Of a DNA stretch of 7,183 bases, positions 1 to 7,111 are shown piece by piece (position 1 is the first letter of the stretch; the number at the start of each line of letters is the position of its first letter). The translations under genes and the position numbers were made by a program. Location: the NCBI GenBank assembly GCA_947074245.1, contig CAMTOW010000100.1, positions 1 through 7,183 on the forward strand, given 5' to 3'. This stretch comes from an uncultured Bacteroidales bacterium. Its GTDB lineage: Bacteria > Bacteroidota > Bacteroidia > Bacteroidales > JAUNSR01. The notes beneath the pieces are model-generated. The model saw nothing but the letters and a program-made list of their open reading frames with translations, did no database searches and was not told the DNA's origin.

Positions 1-635
1 CGATCTTCAGAAACGCCGAAGAGAAAATTTGCAAATTACTTAGTCCCTGGATGGCACGGGAATCTTTGCTGAAGAAAATACTCGATGTGCATGTTCGCAA
101 TATGCCGCTTTACTGATATGGTATACACGGGTATGTGCTTTCTCTGACCGAAGCCGCTCTGGAGATTTCCGACGGAAACGTATCGCAGGATATTCTGACA
201 CGGATCCTGGAGGTCGGAAAAGAGATGATTCAGGAACCGGTCGTTCTGATCAATGATGTAAAAACGATTCTGCCCAAACTGAAAGAAAACTATAAATTAC
301 TGGTGATTACCAAAGGGGACCTGCTCGATCAGGAACGAAAACTCGAATTATCCGGTCTGCTCCCGTATTTCGACGGCGTAGAGATCATGAGCGATAAAAA
401 AACAGAAGATTATCACCGACTGTTTGACCGACTCCAGATCAACCCATCCGAATTTATGATGGTTGGCAATAGTATTCGTTCAGACATTCAGCCCGTTATG
501 GCATTAGGAGCACGCGGCGTGCACATCCCGTATGAAATAACCTGGGCGCATGAGAAAGTAGATGATTTCGACAAAAATAATCCGCTGTTTTCAGAGATTC
601 AAAAAATGGAAGAACTTTACAAACTTCTGAATTGA
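1..635 (+). pseudogene. HAD-superfamily hydrolase gene, 5' end outside the window, interrupted by an in-frame TGA
   Basis: One reading frame (first full codon at position 3) runs through to the TGA at 633-635 and is broken only by a TGA at 114-116. The 37 codons before this stop give convincing protein (ending VRNMPLY), and the frame continues directly after it with YGIHGYVLS, so nothing is shifted. In relatives as I remember them, this place reads LYGYGI, so the stop replaces a glycine, which fits a single GGA-to-TGA change. The N-terminal HAD motif I with the nucleophilic aspartate must lie left of the window. If the TGA is real and read as stop, the product is cut in the cap region and loses motifs II-IV, so the gene is probably inactive. 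Alternatives are a sequencing error or readthrough. The frame assignment is firm; the reason for the stop is not. Confidence 0.7.
135..635 (+). CDS. Residual C-terminal reading frame of the HAD hydrolase (GTG start possible)
   Basis: This is the 166-residue open part after the internal TGA, with GTG at 135 as the first usable start; the ATG at 133 is in another frame and stops within five codons. It carries most of the Rossmann core: motif II around LLVITKGD (Thr59), motif III lysine at SDKK (Lys88 or Lys89), and motif IV in MVGNSIRSDI (Asp117), followed by GARGVHIPYEITWAHE, which is typical of YjjG/phosphoglycolate-phosphatase-like HAD proteins. Such proteins hydrolyse small phosphate esters in the cytoplasm; the substrate here cannot be read. 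Without the motif I aspartate, a protein started here could not form the phospho-enzyme intermediate, so it would be non-catalytic unless it is part of a readthrough product. A strong terminator follows 7 bases after the stop. Confidence 0.45.
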   Translation: MLSLTEAALEISDGNVSQDILTRILEVGKEMIQEPVVLINDVKTILPKLKENYKLLVITKGDLLDQERKLELSGLLPYFDGVEIMSDKKTEDYHRLFDRLQINPSEFMMVGNSIRSDIQPVMALGARGVHIPYEITWAHEKVDDFDKNNPLFSEIQKMEELYKLLN

Positions 636-642
636 CCATAAT

Positions 643-690
643 AAAAGAGCATCCCGCTTTCCGGTAATCCGGAGGGCGGGATGCTCTTTT
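643..690. terminator. Bidirectional Rho-independent terminator between convergent genes
   Basis: A perfect 15-bp inverted repeat (643-657 with 676-690) continues through two G-T wobbles into a further 5-bp stem (660-664 with 669-673), leaving a TAAT loop. The 22-pair hairpin has a GC-rich core. Its arms begin with A residues and end with T residues, so it gives a U-rich tail in both directions. It sits between the HAD gene (plus) and the end of the GH97 gene (minus) and should serve both. Confidence 0.9.
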
Positions 691-728
691 TTAACAACAA
701 CTATTCAAATCCCCAATGGGATGTCGAT

Positions 729-2804
729 TCAAAAACGGGGACGAATCGAGATAGCAATACCTCCTCCTGCGACCATTTTCACAGGGAGAGAGTCGCCATA
801 ACGAACGATCTGTTTCGAAATCATACATGCCGTCGGATTCTTATCCCACGATGTATCTTTCGTATCGGCATAGATAACAGCCTCATATTCCGGCCCGTCT
901 TCGAGAAAATCAAGCAGGAACGTACCTTGAAACGGTTTCTCTCCGGCAATTCCTCCCACATACCAATCTTGTGAAGCTTTGCCTTTTCGGGCAATCAGTA
1001 CATGACGACCGATTTTTGCTGAAAGTACTTTCGTATCCGACCAATCGACCGGAACCTCTTTGATAAAATCGAAAGCCGGTTGATCGACATAGTTTTCCGG
1101 TAAATCGGCAACCATCTGAATCGGGGAATAAAATACCACATAGAGAGCCAATTGATGCGCCAAAGTCGTTCTCACCCGATATTGCCATTTATACTCCTCT
1201 TTTTGAGCGGGAGTCAGTTTCTTATAGTCTTTATTGATCGTATTGAGAAATTGCAGATCGAAGATACCCGGCGTATAATCCATCGGCCCGGCCAGATTGC
1301 GCGTAAAGGAAAGTGTCACGTCGTGATTCAGATCATTCCCTTCGCTCCATGCATTATATTCCTGTCCTCGCATCCCCTCTCCACTCAAAAGATTGGGATA
1401 GGTACGGCAGATTCCGGTCGGATGCACCGGTTCATGAATATTGATGGCGATCTGATATTGAGAACCTTTGATTACGGTTTCGTTGAAATGATTGACCATG
1501 AACTGATCAAAATGATACTGATTGGCAATCTTGCCCACATATCCGGTCTTGACGGTATGGATTCCTACATTCTTGTAAAATTGATAGGCGCTGTCCATTT
1601 GCGAAATATAATTTTTCACGTCTGCGCCGGTCTCATGATGACCGATCAGGAGCACACCTTTCGATTTAGCATAATTCGCAAGCTGTACGATGTCGAAATC
1701 TTCATACGGTTGAGTGAAGATATAATCCTTCCATTCGCCCCAACCTTTGTTCCAACCCTCTACCAACACCCCTTTGATTCCATGTTCGGCGGCAAAGTCG
1801 ATATAACGTTTCACATTGTCGGTATTGGCTCCGTGTTTTCCGCTTTCAAGGCTCCAGTCGGAAAGTTTCAGATGCATCTCCCACCAAACACCCAAGTATT
1901 TCATAGGCGTGATGTAGGATAGGTCGGTCAGTTTATTGGGTTCGTTCAGATTGAGGATCAGGCTTGATTCGATCAATTCGCCGGCTGTAGATCCCAGCAT
2001 GATCACACGCCAAGGTGTCGAGAATGGAAGCTGAACCTGAGCGGTCACACCATTCATATCGGGCAATGCAACATTCATCCGGTAGGATTGTGGATCCAAA
2101 CACAACGACATGGCCGGATAATTCCACAATGCGGCTTCGTGGATAGAAATGAAATTTCCGGCGGGAGTCTCCATCGTTAGTGGCGTATTGAATCCGGTTT
2201 TACATGGGCTGGACTGTGAGTAGCTTCCGGAAATGGAACGTTCCATTTTGGCTTGATCCACTTCGCTGAGTTTCGATTCGATATAGAAATGCTCATCGGT
2301 TTCCCAGTCCGAACCGTTCCAATAAGCCATATTATCGGAAGAAAGATTGAATCCGGTCAACTCCTGCCGAATCACGGCATCGGTATCACCCGGTAAGACA
2401 TAGCGGAATCCGACTCCGTTATCGAATACCCGAAAGACGATTGTCAGGAATTGTTTGTTCTTGTTTTTCAGATCAATGCTCATTTCCGTACAATCGGCGT
2501 TGATCTCATCATATTGTCCCCACACCGGATTCCAGGTCTCCTGCCTGTCGATGATATGCATATCGGCAATAGTCAGATCCTTTTCGAAATCGGCATTCTG
2601 GAGAAGAAGTCCCAGCGGAGATGGTTGTAAAATCGTATCGTTGTGATAGATGACTTGATACAAAGGAGCACCTTCTTTATCTAGATTGAAGTGTACAGAG
2701 ATATTCTTATCGGGTGAATATGCAGTCGTTTCGGTCTTATGATCGCAGCTCATGCAAAGAAGCAAACCCGAAATCAGAATTCCTGTCTGGAAAAAATTTT
2801 TCAT
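729..2804 (-). CDS. GH97-family alpha-glucosidase-like lipoprotein (SusB type)
   Basis: A 691-residue protein of full family length. The start is set at the ATG at 2804 rather than the GTG eight codons upstream, because a lipoprotein signal peptide begins there: MKN, a hydrophobic stretch, then LLCMSC with the predicted lipidated Cys20. The order is an N-terminal beta-sandwich (about 25-290), a (beta/alpha)8 barrel (about 300-570) and a C-terminal beta domain (about 590-691). Motifs match inverting SusB-type enzymes: LVEGWN (Glu349), HHETGADV (Glu391), NIHEPVHPTG (Glu457) and GEGMRGQE (Glu476, Glu482), which are candidates for the catalytic and calcium-binding glutamates. Retaining GH97 alpha-galactosidases have an aspartate nucleophile where this protein reads VKTGYVG. 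It likely cleaves alpha-glucosides in the periplasm or at the outer membrane. No SusC/SusD pair or regulator is present here. The glycosyltransferase gene lies 88 bp upstream; I found no convincing TAnnTTTG promoter in that gap. Confidence 0.93.
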   Translation of the reverse strand: MKNFFQTGILISGLLLCMSCDHKTETTAYSPDKNISVHFNLDKEGAPLYQVIYHNDTILQPSPLGLLLQNADFEKDLTIADMHIIDRQETWNPVWGQYDEINADCTEMSIDLKNKNKQFLTIVFRVFDNGVGFRYVLPGDTDAVIRQELTGFNLSSDNMAYWNGSDWETDEHFYIESKLSEVDQAKMERSISGSYSQSSPCKTGFNTPLTMETPAGNFISIHEAALWNYPAMSLCLDPQSYRMNVALPDMNGVTAQVQLPFSTPWRVIMLGSTAGELIESSLILNLNEPNKLTDLSYITPMKYLGVWWEMHLKLSDWSLESGKHGANTDNVKRYIDFAAEHGIKGVLVEGWNKGWGEWKDYIFTQPYEDFDIVQLANYAKSKGVLLIGHHETGADVKNYISQMDSAYQFYKNVGIHTVKTGYVGKIANQYHFDQFMVNHFNETVIKGSQYQIAINIHEPVHPTGICRTYPNLLSGEGMRGQEYNAWSEGNDLNHDVTLSFTRNLAGPMDYTPGIFDLQFLNTINKDYKKLTPAQKEEYKWQYRVRTTLAHQLALYVVFYSPIQMVADLPENYVDQPAFDFIKEVPVDWSDTKVLSAKIGRHVLIARKGKASQDWYVGGIAGEKPFQGTFLLDFLEDGPEYEAVIYADTKDTSWDKNPTACMISKQIVRYGDSLPVKMVAGGGIAISIRPRF

Positions 2805-2892
2805 AGGTACGATGATTGAATTTGACACCTACAAAACAACCCATTTACCTAAAAAGTTCTTCGATTTATTAATTTACTATAATTTCAACGAA

Positions 2893-4038
2893 TCAATTCT
2901 TCAATCGACAATCTTCGATCCGACAGTTTTTTCGTTTGCATTGATGGCGCTGATGCATGATTGCGATCCAGATGATATACGGCAATGTAAAGACCTGAAA
3001 CGCACTGTATAATAGGTTTTCTGCAATGGGAGTATGAGTCATGTGCGCAACGACGGCTCGCATGATCAAGTTGATGACGATGGTTCCCAACAACCAAAAA
3101 TACTGGCCCGCGATAAGAAACGGAACAAACCACAGGCAATAGACCAACGCGTAAAGGGAAGCGAACCAAATGCTACCCCGGAAAAATGCCATCGTATAAT
3201 AGACCAGACGTATGATACAGCGTTTCCAGTTCAAACAACCCTGGAGAATGATTCGTCTGTCTCCTACCAACGGTTGTAAGGCGATTCCCTGAGCTGAGAG
3301 GTATTCGGCAATGCCCCGTCCCCAATCTCTGCGCTTTTTCACTTCGTCAAACGGTTGAAACTGATTATATACATCGGCATCGAACAGCATAAAATTACGC
3401 GCGGCCAATCCCGTTGCGGTCAATACCGATTTCACCGAATCGTTCCAGATAGGAGCCAATGTAAGAAACAACAGGTCCACCCACGGCCAGGTTGCCCGTT
3501 CTGCGATATTATGCAACCGGAAGAAAGGTAAAACCGATATCATCCCCAAACGCTTGTTGCGCATATAGCTGACCAACGATTCGAGCGTTCCCATCCGTAA
3601 CTCTACGTCAGGATCCATAAACACAAGATATCGTCCTTTGGCCGCCAACCCCAGCTGATAATTGATTTCATTACTTGCAAGCCATTCCTTATGGAGGGTT
3701 TCGATATTCAAAAGTCTGAAACGAGAATCCTTACTGGTCTTTGCATTGATCACCTGCATGGTCGCCGCGTCGGGACGATAAATCCCGATAATGATCTCCA
3801 GCTTCGGATATGACAAAAAACTAAGAATATCTAAGATATATCCGACGCGCATCGCCGAATTATCCGCGCGGACCAAAACGGAGATGAGCGGATCATCCTT
3901 CAAACGACCCGAATGCGGAAAAACCGGACAGAAGAAAGAGTTGTACAGAGCTACCAATAAACGGAGCAACAACAATATCGTAATGCAGATCAACAGAATT
4001 TTCATAATAAACCATAGATTGCCGATGCCTTCTTTCAT
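2893..4038 (-). CDS. Membrane-anchored family 2 glycosyltransferase
   Basis: A 381-residue protein. It has an N-terminal transmembrane anchor (about 13-33), a GT-A domain opening with PLISVLVRADN (about 50), the metal/nucleotide-sugar DxD motif as MDPD (Asp142, Asp144), a later acidic/basic stretch KKRRDWGRG (234-242) where GT2 enzymes carry their acceptor-side motif, and two to four hydrophobic segments from about 280 to 362. This layout resembles GT2 proteins that glycosylate membrane lipids or carriers (ceramide glucosyltransferase, HpnI or CrtQ-like). Donor and acceptor cannot be told from sequence. The ATG at 4005 (Met12, just before the anchor) is an alternative start. The last 14 residues (KRKNCRIEDCRLKN) are polar and encoded by a short imperfect duplication, so they look like a recent extension. 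It lies after the miaA terminator and so is probably transcribed separately from miaA. Confidence 0.85.
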   Translation of the reverse strand: MKEGIGNLWFIMKILLICITILLLLRLLVALYNSFFCPVFPHSGRLKDDPLISVLVRADNSAMRVGYILDILSFLSYPKLEIIIGIYRPDAATMQVINAKTSKDSRFRLLNIETLHKEWLASNEINYQLGLAAKGRYLVFMDPDVELRMGTLESLVSYMRNKRLGMISVLPFFRLHNIAERATWPWVDLLFLTLAPIWNDSVKSVLTATGLAARNFMLFDADVYNQFQPFDEVKKRRDWGRGIAEYLSAQGIALQPLVGDRRIILQGCLNWKRCIIRLVYYTMAFFRGSIWFASLYALVYCLWFVPFLIAGQYFWLLGTIVINLIMRAVVAHMTHTPIAENLLYSAFQVFTLPYIIWIAIMHQRHQCKRKNCRIEDCRLKN

Positions 4039-4293
4039 GACTAACGTGGCGTACGTTATTTGATGCGCATCCTATTCCGTGATAATAACATATCTGATTT
4101 TATTTTTGTTTTTACGCTGACCGCCAAAAACAGATTGAAAACTGACGACTGATAATCGAACGTTCAGACAAACCGACAAATGCATCCCGACGGTGTATTC
4201 TCTTTGAATTTAAGATCTGCTTTGATCGACTTCCTGGTCAATCCAAGTTCCTCAACCTCCGAAATACAAGACTCGTCCAACCGGATAAAAAAA
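4039..4293. other. Intergenic region with no confident gene; short minus-strand open frame inside
   Basis: This gap between the miaA terminator and the glycosyltransferase start should hold the glycosyltransferase promoter, but I see no good match to the Bacteroidetes TTG / TAnnTTTG pattern. An AT-rich block lies at about 4080-4115. On the minus strand, a frame from TTG at 4280 to TGA at 4164-4166 (38 residues; no ATG; open back to a stop at 4311-4313) has a protein-like composition, including EVEELGLTRKSIKADLKF and a C-terminus GCICRFV. It may be a gene remnant, a small peptide or chance. Confidence 0.4.
4042..4071. promoter_or_regulatory. Two small palindromes next to the glycosyltransferase start
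   Basis: TAACGT (4042-4047) and ACGTTA (4053-4058) form a 6-bp inverted repeat with a 5-base spacer. A perfect 10-base palindrome, GATGCGCATC, follows at 4062-4071. Both lie within 35 bases upstream of the glycosyltransferase ATG on the minus strand, so they could be an operator or leader structure. They are short enough to be chance. Confidence 0.2.
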
Positions 4294-4328
4294 GAGTTTG
4301 ATTCGGATTGTCATTCCGAATCAAACTC
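4287..4328 (-). terminator. Rho-independent terminator downstream of miaA
   Basis: A perfect 14-bp stem (4294-4307 with 4315-4328) with a 7-base loop is followed, reading the minus strand, by a run of seven T (4293 down to 4287). It lies 55 bases after the miaA stop codon and separates the right-hand operon from the glycosyltransferase gene. Confidence 0.9.
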
Positions 4329-4382
4329 ATATATTTTTATCATATTTCCCGGACTAAGATATCACGGATATTACCGATTTTC

Positions 4383-5297
4383 TCAAGACCGCTCTACCCA
4401 TTCAATCACTTGAGCGACTTTATCATCGGTTGGCATCGTGGCATCCAGCCAGTGAATCTCAAAACCTCGACGTTCCATACCGCGAAACCAAGTCATCTGA
4501 CGTTTCGCAAACTGATGAATGGCTGTTTCCAGTTCGTCGAACATCTGCCCATAGGATAGGTGTCCTGTCAGATGCAAAGTCATGTATTTGTATTCTAAGC
4601 CGTAATAAATCAAGTCTTCAGGTGGAATTCCACTCTCTAAAAGAGTACGAACCTCATCAAGCATCCCCTCCTCAAAACGTTTCAGCAATCGATCCGAGAT
4701 CTTCTTTCTTCGCAATTCCCGCTCAATGTTCACTCCGATTATCAAACTGTCAATCGGCGGCACATCCGTCGGGATCGCATCATTCTGTCGATAATATTCC
4801 TGAATCTCGATTTCACGAATCGCCCGTTTCACCGTATCCGTATCCGACACATTATGCAGTGTCTTATAGGTCTTCAGCATCTCTTCCAGTTCGATCAGGC
4901 TTTTTGACGCCAAAGAATTTCTCAACTCGGTATTCTCGGGGACATTGAGCAACCGATAACCTCTCAATACGGCTTCGATATACATCCCCGTTCCTCCGCA
5001 TAAGACGGGTAGTTCTCTTTTTTCCCGAATCCGGCGGTAGGCATCCCAAAAGTCATGCTGATATTCATATACGTTGTATTTATATCCGGCATCCCGAATA
5101 TCAATCAGATGATACGGAACCGGCTTGCCGTCGATGGCATATTCATCCAGATCTTTTCCGGTCCCTAGATCCATACCTCGATAGATCTGTCTCGAATCCG
5201 CGCTTATGATTTCGGTATTTAATGCCGACGCGACGGCAACCGCAAGAGAAGTCTTACCGGATGCCGTCGGGCCGAGAATCGTGATTAATTCAGTCAT
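4383..5297 (-). CDS. miaA: tRNA dimethylallyltransferase (MiaA)
   Basis: A 304-residue cytoplasmic enzyme that transfers the dimethylallyl group of dimethylallyl diphosphate to N6 of A37 in tRNAs reading UNN codons. Visible motifs are the P-loop GPTASGKT (9-16), ADSRQIYRGMDLGTGK (33-48; Asp34 is the expected general base), GGTGMY (101-106), the DTDTVKRAIR segment (about 152) and AKRQMTWFR (264-272), the family's conserved end. Two sites differ from the E. coli-type pattern: GTGKD for the usual GTAKP, and YGLEYKYM where most have IGYKE. I recall these from a Bacteroidetes MiaA subgroup, often present as a second copy. The ATG at 5297 is chosen because it overlaps the upstream gene's end by 8 bases (ATGACTGA), suggesting translational coupling; the ATG at 5321 would extend further into that gene. 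A terminator follows. Confidence 0.95.
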   Translation of the reverse strand: MTELITILGPTASGKTSLAVAVASALNTEIISADSRQIYRGMDLGTGKDLDEYAIDGKPVPYHLIDIRDAGYKYNVYEYQHDFWDAYRRIREKRELPVLCGGTGMYIEAVLRGYRLLNVPENTELRNSLASKSLIELEEMLKTYKTLHNVSDTDTVKRAIREIEIQEYYRQNDAIPTDVPPIDSLIIGVNIERELRRKKISDRLLKRFEEGMLDEVRTLLESGIPPEDLIYYGLEYKYMTLHLTGHLSYGQMFDELETAIHQFAKRQMTWFRGMERRGFEIHWLDATMPTDDKVAQVIEWVERS

Positions 5298-6429
5298 TGA
5301 TATTATTGATATATTTTTCAACCGGGAAAATCGTCGTTTTCAATAATTCGAACTCTTGTTCGAAACATTCTCCGAAAACATCTTTTCCCAGATTATTTTC
5401 TATTTCTTGCTGTGTCCAGAACTTTCCTTTCGGAAATAGTTTATTGTGTGTGATCGATTCGTCTTTCAACACCAGATGATACAAAAAGAGAATTCGCTTT
5501 CGATTTCGGCTTTCAAAGGTATAATTGAACATGAACTTCGGCTTTTCGATCAGATTCATCCCAACCTTGTGCAATATATCGTCCACACATTCATTAAAAT
5601 CCTCCCGAAAATACAAATCACGACGGAATGGTGTATCCATCCGGTCGTATTCATCATATTCATCAAAGTCTCCTACCCGTTTAGACAGATAAACACGCCC
5701 TTTGTAAAAAAGAAAAATCCTCACTTTTGGATGTAGGTATTTCTCTTTGCTCTGATAACTGATCGAACGGGATATACGGCCGACTACTCGCGCATTATCA
5801 TCGATTATCGGAAGCCACTCTTCACACTCCAAATGCTTATTGATATAATAGATGCGAATATGTTCGAATAGCATGACGCCCAATAACAACCCCATTCGGA
5901 TATAGCTGAATATCAAACGATGATTCTCCGGAGTATGCCATTGTTTGAAAACGAAAATATAAAGCAGGCAAGCGATGTTATAGATCAGGAAGACAATTAT
6001 GATGATCCGGCAAATAAAGAAAAGCTCATATAAGCTCCGTTTCAAATCCAGAGTAAGCGTTCCCTTTACCAGACGCGAAGAATAGAGCATGATTTTCTTT
6101 TTCTTGCGAAAAATCATAAAGACGAAAAACAATAGCAACGGCACACTGAAGATAACCGTATAATGCTCAAAGTAAGGTTGCCAGGGAAGCAGGCTCAAAA
6201 ATGAAAAAAAAGTAAGAATGAGCAAACTGACTATATACAGAACATTATAAATCTTTCGCTTCACCCATCTCGAAAATACGATAAAAATACCGAGTAAGGA
6301 TATGAGGAACGAAGTCGATAAAGCTGTGGTGAAGGATATGAATATATTCAGGAATGCAAACAGTAAAAGCGGTAGCAATCCCAAAGCGGGATTAGATACA
6401 TATCTTTGTTTTTCTTGCCATTTCATCAT
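5290..6429 (-). CDS. Multi-spanning membrane protein with a degenerate Nudix-like C-terminal domain
   Basis: A 379-residue protein. Residues 1-200 hold about six hydrophobic segments (about 15-32, 37-53, 61-84, 91-107, 132-162, 172-190) with a KKKK loop at 109-112. Residues 204-370 are soluble and follow the layout of IDI/YfcD-type Nudix domains: WLPIIDDNARVVGRISRS, then a conserved-looking HP, the beta-strands KVRIFLFYKGRVYLSKR, and MDTPF before the box. The Nudix box (GX5EX7REUXEEXGU) is eroded. Taking Gly290 as its last glycine, the REUXEE positions read Asp283, Asp284, His287 and Lys288, and the first glycine is Arg269. Metal-dependent hydrolysis is therefore unlikely, and a binding or sensing role is more plausible. 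Its membrane half resembles the next gene upstream. It ends inside the miaA start. MM gives two adjacent possible starts. Its function is not known to me. Confidence 0.75.
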   Translation of the reverse strand: MMKWQEKQRYVSNPALGLLPLLLFAFLNIFISFTTALSTSFLISLLGIFIVFSRWVKRKIYNVLYIVSLLILTFFSFLSLLPWQPYFEHYTVIFSVPLLLFFVFMIFRKKKKIMLYSSRLVKGTLTLDLKRSLYELFFICRIIIIVFLIYNIACLLYIFVFKQWHTPENHRLIFSYIRMGLLLGVMLFEHIRIYYINKHLECEEWLPIIDDNARVVGRISRSISYQSKEKYLHPKVRIFLFYKGRVYLSKRVGDFDEYDEYDRMDTPFRRDLYFREDFNECVDDILHKVGMNLIEKPKFMFNYTFESRNRKRILFLYHLVLKDESITHNKLFPKGKFWTQQEIENNLGKDVFGECFEQEFELLKTTIFPVEKYINNIND

Positions 6430-6514
6430 CTGTAATTATAAATAGTTGAATATCTGCCTGCCGTTAATTTAATCCTGATTCTCAAAAAAGCATATGATGT
6501 GAAGAAACTAAAAA

Positions 6515-7111
6515 TCAATGCAGATAAATCCGTTTACGATGTTTGTAACTAAAAAACATACACTCCATTTCTCGCAATATAAGTATGGTCAGAAGTACAA
6601 AGACTCCACTCATTCTGTAAATCGGTTTGTTCAGAATCTGATTATCGATAAAGAAATAGCATAATGCCAAACCCGCCAGGTGAATAATGAACATCACCAA
6701 TAGAAGAAACGCCATCTGATTGAACTCATAAAGATTTCGGGCGATATTATCGGCAGCCGGTTGGTGTATCCATTTGAAAATGTTTCGATAAAGATATTTC
6801 CGATTAAAGAACAGATACGAAAACAAGATGATCAGAAAAACCTCAGCACTTATCGGAATGAAAAAAGTTGCCCGATCTTCCGGAAAGAGATAAAAATGAA
6901 AGATAAACAACGGCAACGCAATGGTCGATATAAACAATCCGATTATAAAACCTTTATAACGCGTACTGAAGATCAGAATGAAATACAACAATACCGTCGT
7001 AAAAAAGGCTCCCAGCATCGCCATCTTGTAATTCATCAACATATCGCATAAAATATATACGATAAGCGGTAAGAATCCCCAACATGAATTTAATGGTCTT
7101 TCTGCTTTCAT
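6515..7111 (-). CDS. Integral membrane protein, paralog of the neighbour's membrane domain
   Basis: At least 198 residues from the ATG at 7111, almost all membrane: about six hydrophobic segments (11-27, 30-50, 53-75, 82-102, 132-156, 167-181) joined by basic loops. It resembles residues 1-200 of the downstream protein in spacing and in local matches: WGFLPLIV against LGLLPLLL, RNLYEFNQMAF against RSLYELFFICR, and a final basic FSYKHRKR against IYYINKHLE. It stops where the neighbour's Nudix-like part would begin, and the 85 bases after it hold no Nudix remnant. The frame remains open upstream of the ATG through the right edge (24 more codons). These include WQQK, like WQEK at the neighbour's N-terminus, so the true start may be near 7150 or outside the window. 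Probably the first visible gene of the operon ending in miaA. No function is recognised. Confidence 0.65.
   Translation of the reverse strand: MKAERPLNSCWGFLPLIVYILCDMLMNYKMAMLGAFFTTVLLYFILIFSTRYKGFIIGLFISTIALPLFIFHFYLFPEDRATFFIPISAEVFLIILFSYLFFNRKYLYRNIFKWIHQPAADNIARNLYEFNQMAFLLLVMFIIHLAGLALCYFFIDNQILNKPIYRMSGVFVLLTILILREMECMFFSYKHRKRIYLH

Noticed and set aside
114..116. Selenocysteine codon
   Set aside because: The residue expected here is glycine, not an active-site cysteine, and I see no obvious SECIS-like hairpin just downstream.
114..635. Genome-wide reassignment of TGA to glycine, as in some candidate phyla
   Set aside because: Every gene ending in the window uses TGA at the expected protein end, and none of the others has an internal TGA, so a changed genetic code does not fit.
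1152..1922. 256-codon plus-strand open frame antisense to the GH97 gene
   Set aside because: It lies wholly inside a strongly supported GH97 coding region, has no recognisable domain and an odd composition, and is best explained as an antisense shadow.
4180..4413. 77-codon plus-strand open frame over the miaA terminator
   Set aside because: It runs through the terminator hairpin and into the antisense of the miaA end; the composition is not protein-like.
4430..4948. 172-codon plus-strand open frame antisense to miaA
   Set aside because: The minus strand carries complete MiaA motifs here; the plus-strand translation is serine- and proline-rich with no domain.
6430..6514. Nudix remnant or promoter between the two membrane-protein genes
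   Set aside because: The frame after the stop gives only a few unrelated codons before another stop, and no clear promoter pattern or hairpin is present.
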